From Buxus sempervirens (taxonomy: Eukaryota; Streptophyta; Magnoliopsida; Buxales; Buxaceae), in the NCBI GenBank assembly GCA_947561395.2, contig OX387192.1, positions 15,908,221 through 15,972,220 of the forward strand: a DNA stretch of 64,000 bases, written 5' to 3'. Below the pieces are notes generated by a model. It was not told the origin of the DNA. It did not search any database and saw only the letters and a program-made list of their open reading frames with translations. A program made the translations under genes and the position numbers. Of the stretch, positions 52,996 through 64,000 are shown in pieces. Every line of letters starts with the position of its first letter. Position 1 is the first letter of the stretch.

Positions 52996-53238
52996 GGAGG
53001 TATTTGTAGGGACATTTTGGGCCATTTTCTGGGGGACTTCTCATTAAAAATCAGGGTGCACTGTGCTATTCAGGTTGAGACAACGGAAACATTAGAGGGT
53101 CAGCGGCTAGCTAAGGTGTTGGGTCATTCTCATGTCATGCTTGAAGGGGACTGTCTCTCATTAATTCAGCTTCTCTCGAATCCATCACAGGAAGGTCCCG
53201 GAGGATAAGTGAGCTTATGGGTTTGATTAGGCAAATAT
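52996..53238 (+). pseudogene. RNase H-like (RVT_3) fragment of a LINE or related gene
   Basis: The frame reads GGICRDILGHFLGDFSLKIR, then LEGQRLAKVLGHSHVMLEGD and CLSLIQLLSN, a plant RVT_3/RNase H-like domain as in L1-type LINEs and related host proteins. After a frameshift it continues RRISELMGLIRQIF. The typical acidic residue before LEGQRLA appears as ETLE. It is cut on both sides by chromovirus-type LTRs (52995 and about 53239). Confidence 0.7.
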
Positions 53239-54398
53239 TTTCACGACCCGGAACCAGATCTGCCCCTCCAAGGCACAACCCGTCCCAGACAGTGGCAAGT
53301 GGGCCTTTATACTTATCAAAATGTGAAGGAATTAAAACTTTTTCTATATAGTGCAAGTGCAAACAATTCATCCTTGTGCATATCTAAAATGTGTTCACAT
53401 ATATATATTTTGAAATAGAATGAGATATGAGAGTTGATTACAAAATGATGGGTTACTACATCACACCTCTCAGCTAGAAGGGTTTACAATTCAAAACTAT
53501 ACAAGTATGACAGAAATAAAAACCTAAGGCCTATAATAGTCTTCCTCTCTACGCCCGATGTCCTTTTCCTTGCCTCTATCCCCAGCCCGGTCTTTCACAC
53601 TGGACATCGATGGATTTGAAAAACAAGATAAGGAGAAACTATGAGACGAATGTCTCAGTAAGCAACACATGCATTAATCGGTGAAAACACAGTTTATGCA
53701 AATATCTTTCAATAAACCATGACATGCGAGTAGTTTTAATATTACAAATCCATGACATCTTAGTGTCATACAGATAATGCATGCATATTCCTCAGTGTAT
53801 AGATAATCCATTTAATAGCAAACATGTATTCAACATTATCACTTGTTATCTAGAATGTTTCTATATACTACACATGGCCTTATCTAGCTTCACCGATTCC
53901 ACGTGATGGCTAGGCATCTACACTGATTCCCCTTGACGTAGGCATCCATAAACCGATCCCCCTTGACGTACAAGCTTCCACTGCCGATTCCCCATAGCAA
54001 GTGGGCATCGGCCACCGATGATGCTAGTGCCAGGATGATATCACAATAGAGCAATACAATAACAATAACACTGGCCATGGCATATATATACAAACATTCC
54101 CATTTAAGCCTATGGATCCCTACCTTAAGGATATATTATGTAGGTGTGTTCATTTATCAATTACACAACAAGTATAACAACAAATAACAGAATAATAACA
54201 CTTCAAATATCCAAGCTTGAGTGGAGGATGCTAGTTCTCTATCTCCAAGTTGAGAGGAACAAGGGTCCTCTAACCCAACTGAGATGAACCGCTCACAACC
54301 CACCAAGACTTACTAGTCAATTGCTCATGCCAATACCTCATGCACTCTTGCATGGAAAATATTTAAGGGTAGCCCATGGCCTTACCCGAGTCAATCTT

Positions 54399-54625
54399 GG
54401 GCCAAGCCCTCTGCTCAATATATCTCAATGTCATTGGGGCCACTACCCGCCATTCAATATCACTACAACGGGCCCCTACCCTTTTCTTTATAATCAATAA
54501 CCATGGGCCACTGCCCTTTTTTTTATCTCTTGGTACAAATAACGAGCCAAAGCCCTTGATGTCATGCATATGTGATACGGGCCAATGCCCTTCATATTGT
54601 GTATAAAATACCAGGCCGAAGCCCA
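54399..54625. repeat. GGGCCA-N-GCCC hairpin array in LTR C
   Basis: Seven short inverted repeats (GGGCCAAGCCC, GGGCCACTGCCC, GGGCCAATGCCC and variants such as GAGCCAAAGCCC) start at 54399, 54437, 54470, 54505, 54544, 54579 and 54613, 33-39 bp apart. Confidence 0.75.
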
Positions 54626-56038
54626 TCTGGTCATGGGTGGTGAACTCACATTGATACTCAATGGTAAAGGTTTGGTTTTCCAAAATTCTCTACCATTTAT
54701 GACTCATTTGGGGCAACCTATGCCTCAACTCTTTTGATACTTGTATATCTTGGTTTTGGTTCTTGATTTCTACTTCTAATGGTTATTTGGAAAGTGTTTG
54801 AGGTGGTAGAATCAAGTTATCCTATTTCTATAGTAATTTGGGACAGAAACTCTTTCTATGACCCTCTTTGGGAAAATGTACCAAAAATCCTTGTTATTTG
54901 GAATTTTGAGATACTTCCAATTGGAACACCTCCTAGACACCTAACTCTCATTTGTATATAGGTTGGATTTGAACAAAAACAAATGGTAGTTCGATCTGGG
55001 CTAAAAACTCACAATATGGGAAATCTGGTAAAGGCGTTTGATAGGATGCTCGAGCTTGCTTCGAATGGCCAAAAATTAGCTCTCGGGTTCCTTTATTAAG
55101 GCAATTCGCTAGAACAGTCGCTCAAGCGTGGCTCGAGCAGCTATGACTTAAATCACTACCTAAACTACCTAAGACTATCGCCCGATGCCACGCTCAAGCG
55201 GCTGCGTAAGCGGCTTGGTTTTCTTGACAATTCGTGAAATTCAAACTTTTGGGGTTTTGATCTTTCTCAAATCTCACTCATTCATGATGTTCTTGGGCTC
55301 TAAATTGCTCCTAGCATGTGTAGAAATCTACTACCAACGAAACCCCTCAAAGATATCCCTCCCATTTGGTCTGGGACTTGTTTTCACATCTCAACCCTAA
55401 CATTCATCTAAACATGTGATTTTGGCCGAAATTGGGAAAATAAGGTTGGGATTGTAACACCCTGGATCTGTGTTGTTCATTAAAGATATAACACATCTCA
55501 CGGAGGTTAGGCAAGGATCGTTAATCAATTTATGATCGCTGGATAATCATACATCTATAACCTAACAGAGTGCACATTTCCATTTATGCAAAATTGTAAC
55601 ATTTAAACTGAACTGAAATCATATGGTTCATCCCCAATTACTTTAATACATCTCAATTAATTCAAGTTCTCAAATTCGGAACAGATAACCTACAAGTCTA
55701 AGGAAGGTAATAGTAGTCTTCCTCCCTATATGCCTCAGCAGGATCTACCCCAGTAATCGCCTCACCACGAGTATCTGAAAAAATAGAACAACAACAGAGT
55801 GAGATACGAATATCTCAGCGAGTAGCACATGCATGCAGAAATAGTTGAATCACATTTTAAAACTATGCATCGACAACACTACAATACGCTTAAACAACCA
55901 ACATCAATTTCCCAAGTTCAAATCAAACAAATCACATCTCAGTTAAGTACAATAACACATCGATTGGTCAATGTCATGACTATCGTTTAGTTGATAAATT
56001 AAACATGCCAAGTAGACACTCCACACCTCCATGTACAC

Positions 56039-56165
56039 AGTTCCGGCCTACTCAGGGTTTCGGATACTCTGAAATGACGGCCTACTCAGGGTTTCGTCAT
56101 CCAATGCAGGCCTACTCCCCGGGTTTCTGCATTGACAACCAGGCCTACTCAGGGTTTCTGGCTGC
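56039..56165. repeat. Constant-loop hairpin array in LTR D
   Basis: Four units with loop GCCTACTCAGGGTTT and stems TCCG/CGGA, TGACG/CGTCA, TGCAG/CTGCA and CCAG/CTGG, the same order as LTR B. Stem 3 differs from B by a compensatory pair. Confidence 0.88.
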
Positions 56166-56769
56166 TCTACACCGGTCGTGGCAACACACAAGGCCATGCA
56201 ATTCCAACAACCAACAATAACATCACATTACTAAGCTTAAACATCTGGATCCAGGACAAGCTAGACCAAAACAGTAAACATCGTATAATCTCGATTTCAA
56301 TATCAAAACAAAACCATTCATTCCACATCATGTAAGAACTCATCACAATTCATCACCTGTCCCTCTGGACCAAGCAGTACCTCAAGTACATTCAGTATTT
56401 TCTCATTTCCATAACACAAGTCATATGAAAGTAAAACTCAATCCATTCATACCAAAGAAAACCTTTCAATACGTATAAAGTTTCCAACAAGTGAAACCAG
56501 AAATACAAGAACTTCTCAATCAAAGCAGTGTATAGAACAAGGAAAAGTAACTGGTAACTCTTACTAGTTTGGTGTCCGGCACAATACTCATAAGTAACCT
56601 AAACTCAACTTAAAACTCATAAGATGTTCACAAATTTTTCTTCTATTAATTTCATAGGCAAAATGGTTTCCCAGGTTCCTAACTAAGTGAATAGTGAAGT
56701 GGTTTAACCCCTAAGTAATGCAAATACTCTTGGTCAAATCAGAAATTCCATTTCGGTAAGCAAAATAGG

Positions 56770-57040
56770 TCTGCCGCTCACCTATTGAGGTGGGCGCGAG
56801 GTGAGCACCGGTCGGCGGTGAAGAAAAAGGGCAAAATCGACCTGCCGCTCACCCGACGCTAGGTGGGCGCGAGATGAGCGCGAGATGGGCGTGAGGTGGG
56901 CGCGAGATTCGCGCGAGATGGGCGCCTCGTTTTCTACTTCGCGCGAGATGAGCGCGAGGTGGGCGCGGGATCGGCGGTAGGTCGTTATTAACGGGGCGCC
57001 TACCTCCGAGGTGAACGCCGGTGAGCGCGAGGTGAGCGGA
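56770..57040. repeat. 11-bp CpG-rich repeat cluster in LTR D
   Basis: Runs of GATGGGCGCGA / GATGAGCGCGA / GGTGGGCGCGA units in 11-bp steps (about 56865-56925 and 56940-56985) lie in a strongly CpG-rich 270 bp. Confidence 0.85.
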
Positions 57041-58538
57041 TACCCCCTGTGGTTTTCATTTCTCTGTTATTTTGAGATCTACATGACTGGCCGGTTTGTG
57101 AAGGTCTGTAACTACTCCAATACACTCCTAATACTCCCAGAAGACTTCCCAACTATATTTGGAATTAATCTAAACACTTTCATTTTCAATTATAAAACTC
57201 AATCCGAAGACTCTGTTCATGTAACTTCCCGAAAACCAGAAACCAGAAAAACTCATACTATCAGTTGATATGTAAATCATGCTTCAGAATAATCTCGAGA
57301 GAAACAGAAAACACAAATCCCAGTTGTAAATCAGTGCTACTCACTTGAGTGTGCTTATTTCCGAATGGTAAACCTCGGCCGATCACTTCTCCGGCCACGC
57401 ACGCAAATGAAAAGTCTACCGAAACTAATCTTCTCGAGCAGAGAGAAATAACCCAATGAACTTCAGCTCCGAACTCCTTCTTCCAGCACTTGCGATTTAT
57501 GGTTCTTCACGAACAGAAGCCCTAGTCGCCTCTCCAGCCGAAATCGCGAGTTCGCCTGATCTCCAGACTTAACGAAAATGTTTCCGTAAGTATACGCGTA
57601 TTTCGTTTAAAACTAAAAACCCTACTTTCCCTTATTTGCTCATTTAACACTTACCTTGCGAGATGTATACGCCGGTGGATCAACCCTTTTAACCCCTTGA
57701 TCCTGTGCATGCTCGCCCACCGAAGATACTACATGTTCAGCATCTATTCGCGTTAATAATCACATAACTACACCTTTATAATACCAATGATAATACTACG
57801 ATTTTTCGGAAAAATGGCTATATAACGCCTGTACATATGAGTATGGGCTAAGCCCTCAAACCACAGAATAACCTGATAAACACAGTTTATACATCAGAAT
57901 AAATAACTAAATAAATAAATAAATACTCACAAAATTCAGGGTCTTACAGGGATGGTGTTGCTTACCTCTTGCAAACTCTTAAGCAAGTTGTATAACCTCC
58001 TTTGCAACTCACAAACCAACACCTTAAGCTCCTCTTGAATGTTTCCCCCGAAATCTCCACCAAAACACCCACACAAAAATCACCTTCTTTAGTTTCTTAT
58101 TTTTCTTTTCTTGCAACCAACAATTCCAATGGGTTTGAAATGGGTGGGGGACGAAATGGGGTGAAGAGGAAGGGGAGGAGATGAAGAAGATGAGAGTGGG
58201 AGAACAAGAGAAGAGAGGAAAGAGTTTTGGGGTATGGTTTGGTCGTGAATGGCTCTTCCTTGGTGTTTTCCTCCACTTAAGTGGCTTCCCACAAGACATT
58301 ACAATTTTACAGTTTTGCCACTATCCTCCTACATTGCATACCACACCAACACTTAGCAAAGTTGTCTCACCATAGGAAATCTTATTAAATCTACATGAAA
58401 GATGCTCACCTTCATAGGTCACTGACAAGCCGGGGCTTAGCCGCTTTGGCTAGCTTTAGGCTCGGGCTCCTTTAGCTTCACCTACACATCAATCTCATTG
58501 ATTAGAGTGTGCTAGGGATATTGGATCAGGGTTTCACA

Positions 58539-58551
58539 TTCTACCCTCCTA
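58539..58551 (-). other. Polypurine tract of LTR C element
   Basis: On the minus strand TAGGAGGGTAGAA lies directly before the LTR start, like AGGAGGGTGGAA at 378-389. Confidence 0.75.
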
Positions 58552-60084
58552 AAAAGAAAATTTCGTCCTCGAAATTTACCTCGCGATTCGTCAAAGAGTG
58601 TAGGATACTTCTTTCTCATTTCAGCCTCGTTCTCCCATGTACTTCTTCTACATTATGGTGTTGCCACAAGACTTTCACCAGTGGCACAGTCTTGGAGCAG
58701 AGAACTTGCTCTCTTCTATCAAGGATTTGCATAGGACACTCTCCAAACGGCACATCCTCATGAAACTCTAATGGCTCAAGATCAATGACATGGCTAGGAT
58801 CCGATACATAATGACGAAGCATGGATATGTGGAATACGTCTTGTACACGGGCTAGCTGAGGCGGTAACTCCAATCTTAAGCAACAGGCCCAACTGTCCCA
58901 ATAATATGGAATGGTCCAATGAATCTGGGTGACAGCTTGCCTTGCTTACTGAACCTCAATATGCCACGGTAGGGAGATACCTTCAAAAACACCGTATCTC
59001 CCACCTCGAACTTCAACTCTCACCTTCTTACATCGGCGTAGCTCTTTTTTCTACTTTGGACTGTTTTTAGCCACTTTCTGATCAAATTTACCTTATCCAC
59101 ACTGTCTTGAATGATCTGCGGACCCAAGTATTGCCTTTCACCGACTTCTTCCCAACACAACGGGGATCTACAAGTCCTTTCGTATAAAGCTTCAAATGGA
59201 GCCATCTTGATGCTCGCTTAGTAACTATTGTTGTAGGCAAACTCTACCAAGTCCAAATACTTACTCCAATGACTTCCAAAGTCCAATACACAGCACCTCA
59301 ACATATCTTCTAAGGTCTGTATTGTATGCTCGGATTGACCATCTATTTGTGGATGGAAGCTGGTACTAAACTTCAACTATGTTCCCAAAGCCTCATGCAA
59401 ATTATCCCAGAACTTAGGAGTGAACCGTGGATCACGGTTAGATACAATAGATACCGGAATACCATGAAATTGGACGATCTCACGTATATACAGCTTTGCA
59501 AGTGATCTTAGGGGTTGATCCTTTTGAACAGGTAGGGAATGTGCAGACTTAGTCAATCTGTCCACAAAAACCCAAATGGAATCCTGTTGCCTCACTGTCT
59601 TAGGCAAACCTGAAACAAAATCAATGGTTATATGCTCCCACTTCCACTCAGGGATAGGAAGCGATTGCAATAACCCAGGTGGCCTCTTGTGCTCAGCCTT
59701 CACTTGCTGACACATTAAACACTTCGATACGTATTCAACAATCTCTCTTTTCATTCCAAACCACCAATAAATTTCCCTAAGATTTCTGTATATTTTGGTG
59801 CTTCCGGGGTGTACTACATATCGTGATCTGTGCCCTTCCTCCAGGATTACCCTCTTGATATCATCATCATTGGGTACACAGATTCTGCCTCTGAATCTCA
59901 AGTTATCATTCTTGACACTAAAGTCTTTAGCCTTCTCTGAACCTCTGCTCATCAACACTTTGGTTTTCTGCAATTTAGGATTTGATAACTGTTTCTCTTT
60001 GATTCTACGTATTAGACTCGGCTCTATCTGCATACGAGCCATACTCACCCCTTGCCTAACGAGTCGAAACTCTCAAGGCCAATC
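58552..60084 (-). pseudogene. Ty3/gypsy chromovirus-type pol: integrase and C-terminus
   Basis: From 60050 down: zinc-finger region (HRSRYVVHPGSTKIYRNLRE...CLMCQQVKAEH), then the integrase core with D in WEHITIDFVSGLP, FVDRLTKSAH, and SNRDPRFTP where SDRDPRFT is usual, so the second catalytic Asp is Asn. After stops and frame changes come QIDGQSEHTIQTLEDML (Glu region), MAPFEALYERTCRSPLCWEE and LPPQLARVQDVFHISML. At least four lesions separate the open segments. RT, protease and gag are absent because an Ogre-type LTR interrupts it at 60085. Confidence 0.9.
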
Positions 60085-61176
60085 TGTAGAAACCCCAAAA
60101 TTACACGATTTTTGATAAACCTTGAAGGAGAGAAATATTTTATTAGAATTTTTAATTCTTAGCATTGGGTTTGAGATCCTTAACCCATTTGAATCCAAAA
60201 CCATAAAGAAAAAGACCAAAATTCAATCTTTTGCGCAAAGTCTAACTTTTTTCGGTTGAATTTTGTTGACTTTTGACCCTAAAAAATGAAATACTTTTTA
60301 AGGCAAGATTTCAAGATAATTTTTCCCTATAATTAGGTTTTTAGCAATGTTATTGCATAAATGAATTTTTGAGCCTTTAAATCTTGACAAATACCTTGGT
60401 ATTAACACGTTGAATCTTTTTACCGAACCTGAAAAACTAGGATTTAGCCTTGAACTGGAAAGTTGACTTTTTATTTACTTGGAATTTGGGTCTAAAACTA
60501 ATTTTAATGGATTCAAATGGGGGGGGGGGGGGGTGTTTGCTTATTTACATGTAATATCTTAAGTAAATGGAGATTAAAAAATACGAGGACATTTACTTAA
60601 ATGATATTACATGTAAATAAGTATTTCTTGTGCAGGTAAGGGTCAGTGCCATACAGAAGCTATGCAAAAAGTCATTTTTGCCCTGAACCGAAATTAAAGT
60701 TCGGATAAAAGCATTTTTCTTTGTATCCGAAATTATAGTTCGGATAAAAGCATTTTTCTTTGTATTCGAAATTATATTTTGGATAAAACTATTTTTCTTT
60801 GTATCCGAAATTATATTTCAGATACAAGCCTTTTTCTTTGTATCCGAAATATTATTTCGGATACAAAGATTTTTGTTTGTATCTGACCTGAGTTGTAGGA
60901 TACACATGTTTTGTTCAAAATTGGAATATCCCTCGAGTTGTCACTTATTTACTTCTATACCTTTGTCGAAGAAGTGGGAATTCCAGAATTTAGACTCCAA
61001 GATTAATCATATTCTTCCAAGTCCATGCTTTAGGGTTAAGTTAAAAGGTTCTAGACACACTTTTGTGTCTACCATTAGGGCTCCCTTTGCCCTAGCTCTT
61101 GCCTATAAATAGAGGGCTTCTCCTCAAGCAAATGGCCAGAGATTGAAGAGCTACAAGTGAAGAAGGGAACCCCTGC
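60085..61176 (+). mobile_element. Ogre/Tat-type LTR family 3, 5' part
   Basis: It starts TGTAGAAACCCCAAAATTAC, a variant of the family 1/2 start, directly inside the chromovirus-type pol (left flank CAATC). It has a six-unit 39-bp hairpin array (60684-60903), TATA in GCCTATAAATAGAGGG (near 61103) and a leader CTCAAGCAAATGGCCAGAG close to family 2. A G-run lies at 60521-60533. An LTR-4 element interrupts it at 61177. Confidence 0.78.
60684..60903. promoter_or_regulatory. 39-bp-period hairpin array, six units
   Basis: Units start at 60684, 60723, 60762, 60801, 60840 and 60879, exactly 39 bp apart. The typical unit is GTATCCGAA-N7-TTCGGATAC; several arms have single changes. The TATA is about 200 bp downstream. 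Confidence 0.9.
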
Positions 61177-63096
61177 TGTTAGCACCTGATTTTCGCACCC
61201 TTAAAATGAAAAAAAATGAAAAGTCAAACTTTGAGGATGTCAAAAATTGACTTTTTGATCCAAGTAGAATTGGCCATCAAACTTCATCTCATTAAAAAGA
61301 GCACTTCGACACAACTACAAGCGGGACATGCGTCCCGTACGACGACAGCTGGTGGATTTGTGCGATTTCACGCACATGGGCGGCCGACCGCATTTCAAAT
61401 ACGATCATGGAAAAAAGGCCTATAAATAGGTCTCCACCCCCCATTCTTTGCAAGGCTGGTCCCCTTGGTCCCCCCACTCTCATTCTCTGCCTTTTCCCAC
61501 ATCCAGCCCCTGCCAAAATACCCTTCCACTTTCAAGCCTATTTCTTATTCCCATTTTGCCCCTAGACCCTACCTGTTCTCTTCTCCTTTCATCCTTTCAA
61601 CCTAAAGGCAAGAGAACCCCTTTTCAAATCCACTTTTGGAAATCAACGGGAGTGCGGAAGTGCTGCAAAAATCTCTTGGAGAATCGCAACATACCAAAAC
61701 GAGAAGGTAATAGTACGATAAGCATTCCCATCACTTTGTATTCAACATATATAAAAATTAGTTGGTTTCAGCATCTTTCATTTTAAGTTTCTTTTTACTT
61801 GATTCTTACTATATCATCTCTAACCCATTTGTTCTCTTTTGCACGTCATGAGAGACCCTATATAAGATGGGTATCTCCATATGAAAAGGGAGGAGAGTGG
61901 CTTTACAAAGTCTAAAAGGACATCTAAACTAACATAATTTTTATTGTGAATTAATTGGCTTACTCTACTCATTTATCAAGAAGGAGTTTGTCCTCCTTAG
62001 AAATCTGCTGTATTCCAAATCTTATTCCCTCTTTCCCTTCTCACCAAATACAGTCTTACATGTTGGAAAGTGACTTAACAAGGTGAAGAAGAGTGTGGAA
62101 TTCTTCTTTTTGACTAACACCAAAGGAGGAGAACATGCGAAGCTAAAACAAGACATTTGCACCATAGAAAAGATGCTGGAAATCTCAACCGAAGTTGGTA
62201 GATGCCCCAAGAAGGCAATCGGAGTGTTCCTCACCGTTTTCGGCATGAAAATGCAAAATCGGACGAAAACCGCACTTGTATTGTGGTTCAGACCAAACCA
62301 CATAGCAAATGCGGTCAGCTTGTAAATAACTTAAAAAATATGATTTTTGGACCCGATTGGACCCAAATCCGACCCAAATTGACTTGACCCGACCCACTGG
62401 GCTTCTTGTACCATTCCAAGCCCATTTTGAGACTGTGGGCCCAGCTGGGCCCACCAAGGCTTCATGGGCCTGCCAATGAGGCCCACATCCTGTCAGGCCT
62501 AACCCAGGCCCGTTTTCAACAAATGGGCCTAGGGCCACTTGCTTAATTGCCTTAGGGCTAAGACCAAGCCCACTAGGCCCTTAAAAGCCTTAACCCACTT
62601 AACTTGTATGATCAACTAACCTTTAAACCAAATTAACCTTAAACTAGTAAGGGTCACCCAATAACCCTAAATGGGCCTTGGGCTCAAGCCCACCTTGGCA
62701 ACCTACAGGCCTTCCAACGTGGCCCATATCCGACCTACATAACTAAAATAGAAAGATAAAAAAAAATGAATAAAAAAGGGGCCCACACCTTTAGAGGACT
62801 CCGCTAGACCTAAAAGGATAAAATGCTGGTCTAGGTGAAAACTTGACTCAAAAACCAGGGAGACCCGAGGGACCCATCAGACCGACGGGGGTGGGCCGGG
62901 GTGTCTTCGGACTTCCCCGAACGTAACCGAGGACTTAGCTAGATCTCTAATAAGCCACAGACCAGACTTAGACCCGGAGAGGCAATCCCTTTGTCTGCCT
63001 ACACTTCTCAGGCAGTGGCGACTCCGAAATTCCCGAGGCATGCACAACAACACATGCGCCTCGTGTGCGATCTAGATTAGATTTTTTAGGTGCGCA
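61177..63096 (+). mobile_element. 5' LTR of an LTR-4 family element
   Basis: It starts TGTTAGCACCTGATTTTCGC (left flank CCTGC) and ends near GGTGCGCA, about 1.92 kb. The TATA box is TATAAATAGG at 61421-61430 followed by a CT-rich leader. Short inverted repeats lie upstream (GGGAC-ATGC-GTCCC at 61323; GTGCG...CGCAC at 61360). The U5 motif TGGCGACTCC is at 63016-63025. A primer site follows, so it is a 5' LTR of an element continuing past the window. Confidence 0.75.
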
Positions 63097-63101
63097 TAGC
63101 T

Positions 63102-63120
63102 TGGTGACTCCACTGGGGAC
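63102..63120 (+). other. Primer binding site of the LTR-4 element
   Basis: TGGTGACTCCACTGGGGAC, about 5 nt after the LTR end, resembles the tRNA-Arg-type primer site at 46414-46432 with two or three changes. Confidence 0.75.
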
Positions 63121-64000
63121 CCCTCAACTCAATCGGACCTTGGTTAGGAAACGAGTCAACTCAGATGGATATAGGCAGATCTAGGAAGTACTTTTTGTCT
63201 GACTTTAGTGGATTATGAAACACACGTAATTACGTGACTTTGGGGGTCCTGTCAAATGGACATGATAATCGCCTAAGGTAAGTGGGTTTTAATAGGACTG
63301 TTATGGCCAGTCCACTTACTTGGGGATCCACCCAGACATCGTATTGCGTGCTGGTTCTTATTCTTACTATAATTGTGACATTAAGGAACCCTTTATCGGC
63401 TCAATATCCAAAACTCACCCAGCTAGACACAGCACTTAGCCTGACTGCACACAAGAGCACTCCACCACACCGTGGATGATTTTCCTTTTTTGCATTAATA
63501 AACTGCGTGGGGTGACACGCACGAGGGAGTCTGCGTGGATGATCCGAATTGAATGTGAATGGATCTGTGAATGCTTTCCTCCACCAAGACCTAGACCTCC
63601 TTAGCAGCCACCCTTCTGATATGATGAACTTACTTTTGGGATGGTATTAGTCCTACGCTCCGTGGCTTGCTAGGGAAAGCAGGGTAAACCCGTCTCCCCA
63701 GGTTTCTGGATTTCTTAGCGCCACTGGTTTCTTGCCGTGGTATGCGAGGGGTCTGGTACTTGGCTTAGACCCTTGTAGGTGGATGCCTCGGGCTGGGTAT
63801 CCTTCCCCATCTATTACTTCTGAAAAATTTGAATGTGAATGGAGAAATGAAGAAAAGTAAAATCAATTTAAAACCCAAGTGTCCATCAGGGGTAGCAACC
63901 CCCGCCTTTTTGGCATCAAGCTGAATTAGCCCTAGACCATGGGCTGTCTTAGCCCTAATTTAGGAAGCCAACCCAATTCTGATCAGGGGTGCCACCCCAG
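63121..64000 (+). mobile_element. 5' leader of the LTR-4 element, cut by the window end
   Basis: No open frame of note is seen. It contains GACACGCACGAGGGAGTCTG and a GGGGT-rich stretch, but I cannot assign a function. Gag-pol would lie to the right. Confidence 0.5.

Larger units (their letters stand above)
55448..57953 (-). mobile_element. Solo LTR D with target duplication GGGAT
   Basis: The LTR is 55453-57948 (2,496 bp), with plus-strand ends TGTAACACCCTGG and CAGGGTCTTACA, flanked by GGGAT at 55448-55452 and 57949-57953. It is closest to LTR B. It contains the GAGATA-CGAA-TATCTC hairpin block (55801-55836), the constant-loop hairpin array (56039-56165) and a CpG cluster (56770-57040). 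It is nested in LTR C. Confidence 0.92.
53239..58538 (-). mobile_element. Chromovirus-type 3' LTR C, split by solo LTR D
   Basis: Sense start at 58538 (TGTGAAACCC) follows the polypurine tract of the pol fragment at 58552-60084, which fixes orientation as minus. The far end is TTTCACGACCCGG near 53239 (probably decayed TGTCACG). Without the nested LTR it is about 2.8 kb. It contains the hairpin/CATGCATG block (53641-53673), two repeat arrays (53884-54010, 54399-54625) and a GCTCGAGC/GCTCAAGCG cluster (55030-55210). Confidence 0.75.

Noticed and set aside
52996-53236. A host RNase H-like gene
   Set aside because: Only one domain piece with a frameshift, bounded by LTRs; a LINE origin is more likely.

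Overview
The window is plant nuclear DNA, probably from a eudicot (species not determinable). It is dominated by long, nested LTR retrotransposons, with a PIF/Harbinger DNA transposon, a tRNA-derived SINE, a LINE RNase H fragment, several minisatellites and one apparently intact host gene, a small heat-shock protein (22832-23386). Spliced genes with plant-type introns, TATAAATA promoters and tRNA-Arg primer sites support this assignment.

Layout. 1-8986: Ty3/gypsy chromovirus-type pol and LTR remains, and three copies or parts of a long LTR family (here LTR-4), one split by a solo LTR with target duplication CGACT (2816-6089). 8987-12796: a second chromovirus-type LTR with an Ogre/Tat-type solo LTR inserted 12 bp inside its end. 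12797-17346: a PIF/Harbinger element with a spliced Myb/SANT-like ORF, a captured alpha-carbonic anhydrase exon and a broken transposase start. 17347-22186: the 3' part of a second Ogre/Tat-type family. 22187-28175: unique DNA with the heat-shock gene, an LTR-4 relative and a 20-bp minisatellite. 28176-48245: a complete 20.07-kb minus-strand Ogre/Tat-type element with near-identical LTRs and target duplication GGTTA. 48246-53238: rest of the minisatellite, AT-rich DNA, a gene fragment, the SINE, an LTR fragment and the LINE piece. 53239-64000: a chromovirus-type LTR with a nested solo LTR (duplication GGGAT), its pol, a third Ogre-type LTR and an LTR-4 5' LTR with primer site running off the window.

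Main point. The 20-kb element carries, antisense to gag-pol and between pol and the 3' LTR, two spliced genes of the plant mobile domain (PMD)/DUF7745 type, each with a single visible lesion. The second Ogre-type family carries the same antisense PMD gene in the same place, so it looks like a long-term resident rather than a one-off capture. In both families strictly periodic arrays of short DNA hairpins stand upstream of the LTR TATA box and upstream of the antisense genes. Family 1 uses GCCCGTA-N7-TACGGGC every 28 bp; families 2 and 3 use GTATCCGA-type hairpins every 39 bp. Within a family the LTR and antisense promoters share the same word and period. This resembles a family-specific promoter or anti-silencing code co-evolving with an element-encoded protein (inference; the VANC system of Arabidopsis VANDAL transposons is the closest precedent I know).

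The chromovirus-type LTRs carry a different kind of hairpin array: constant loop, variable stem, with compensatory changes between copies.
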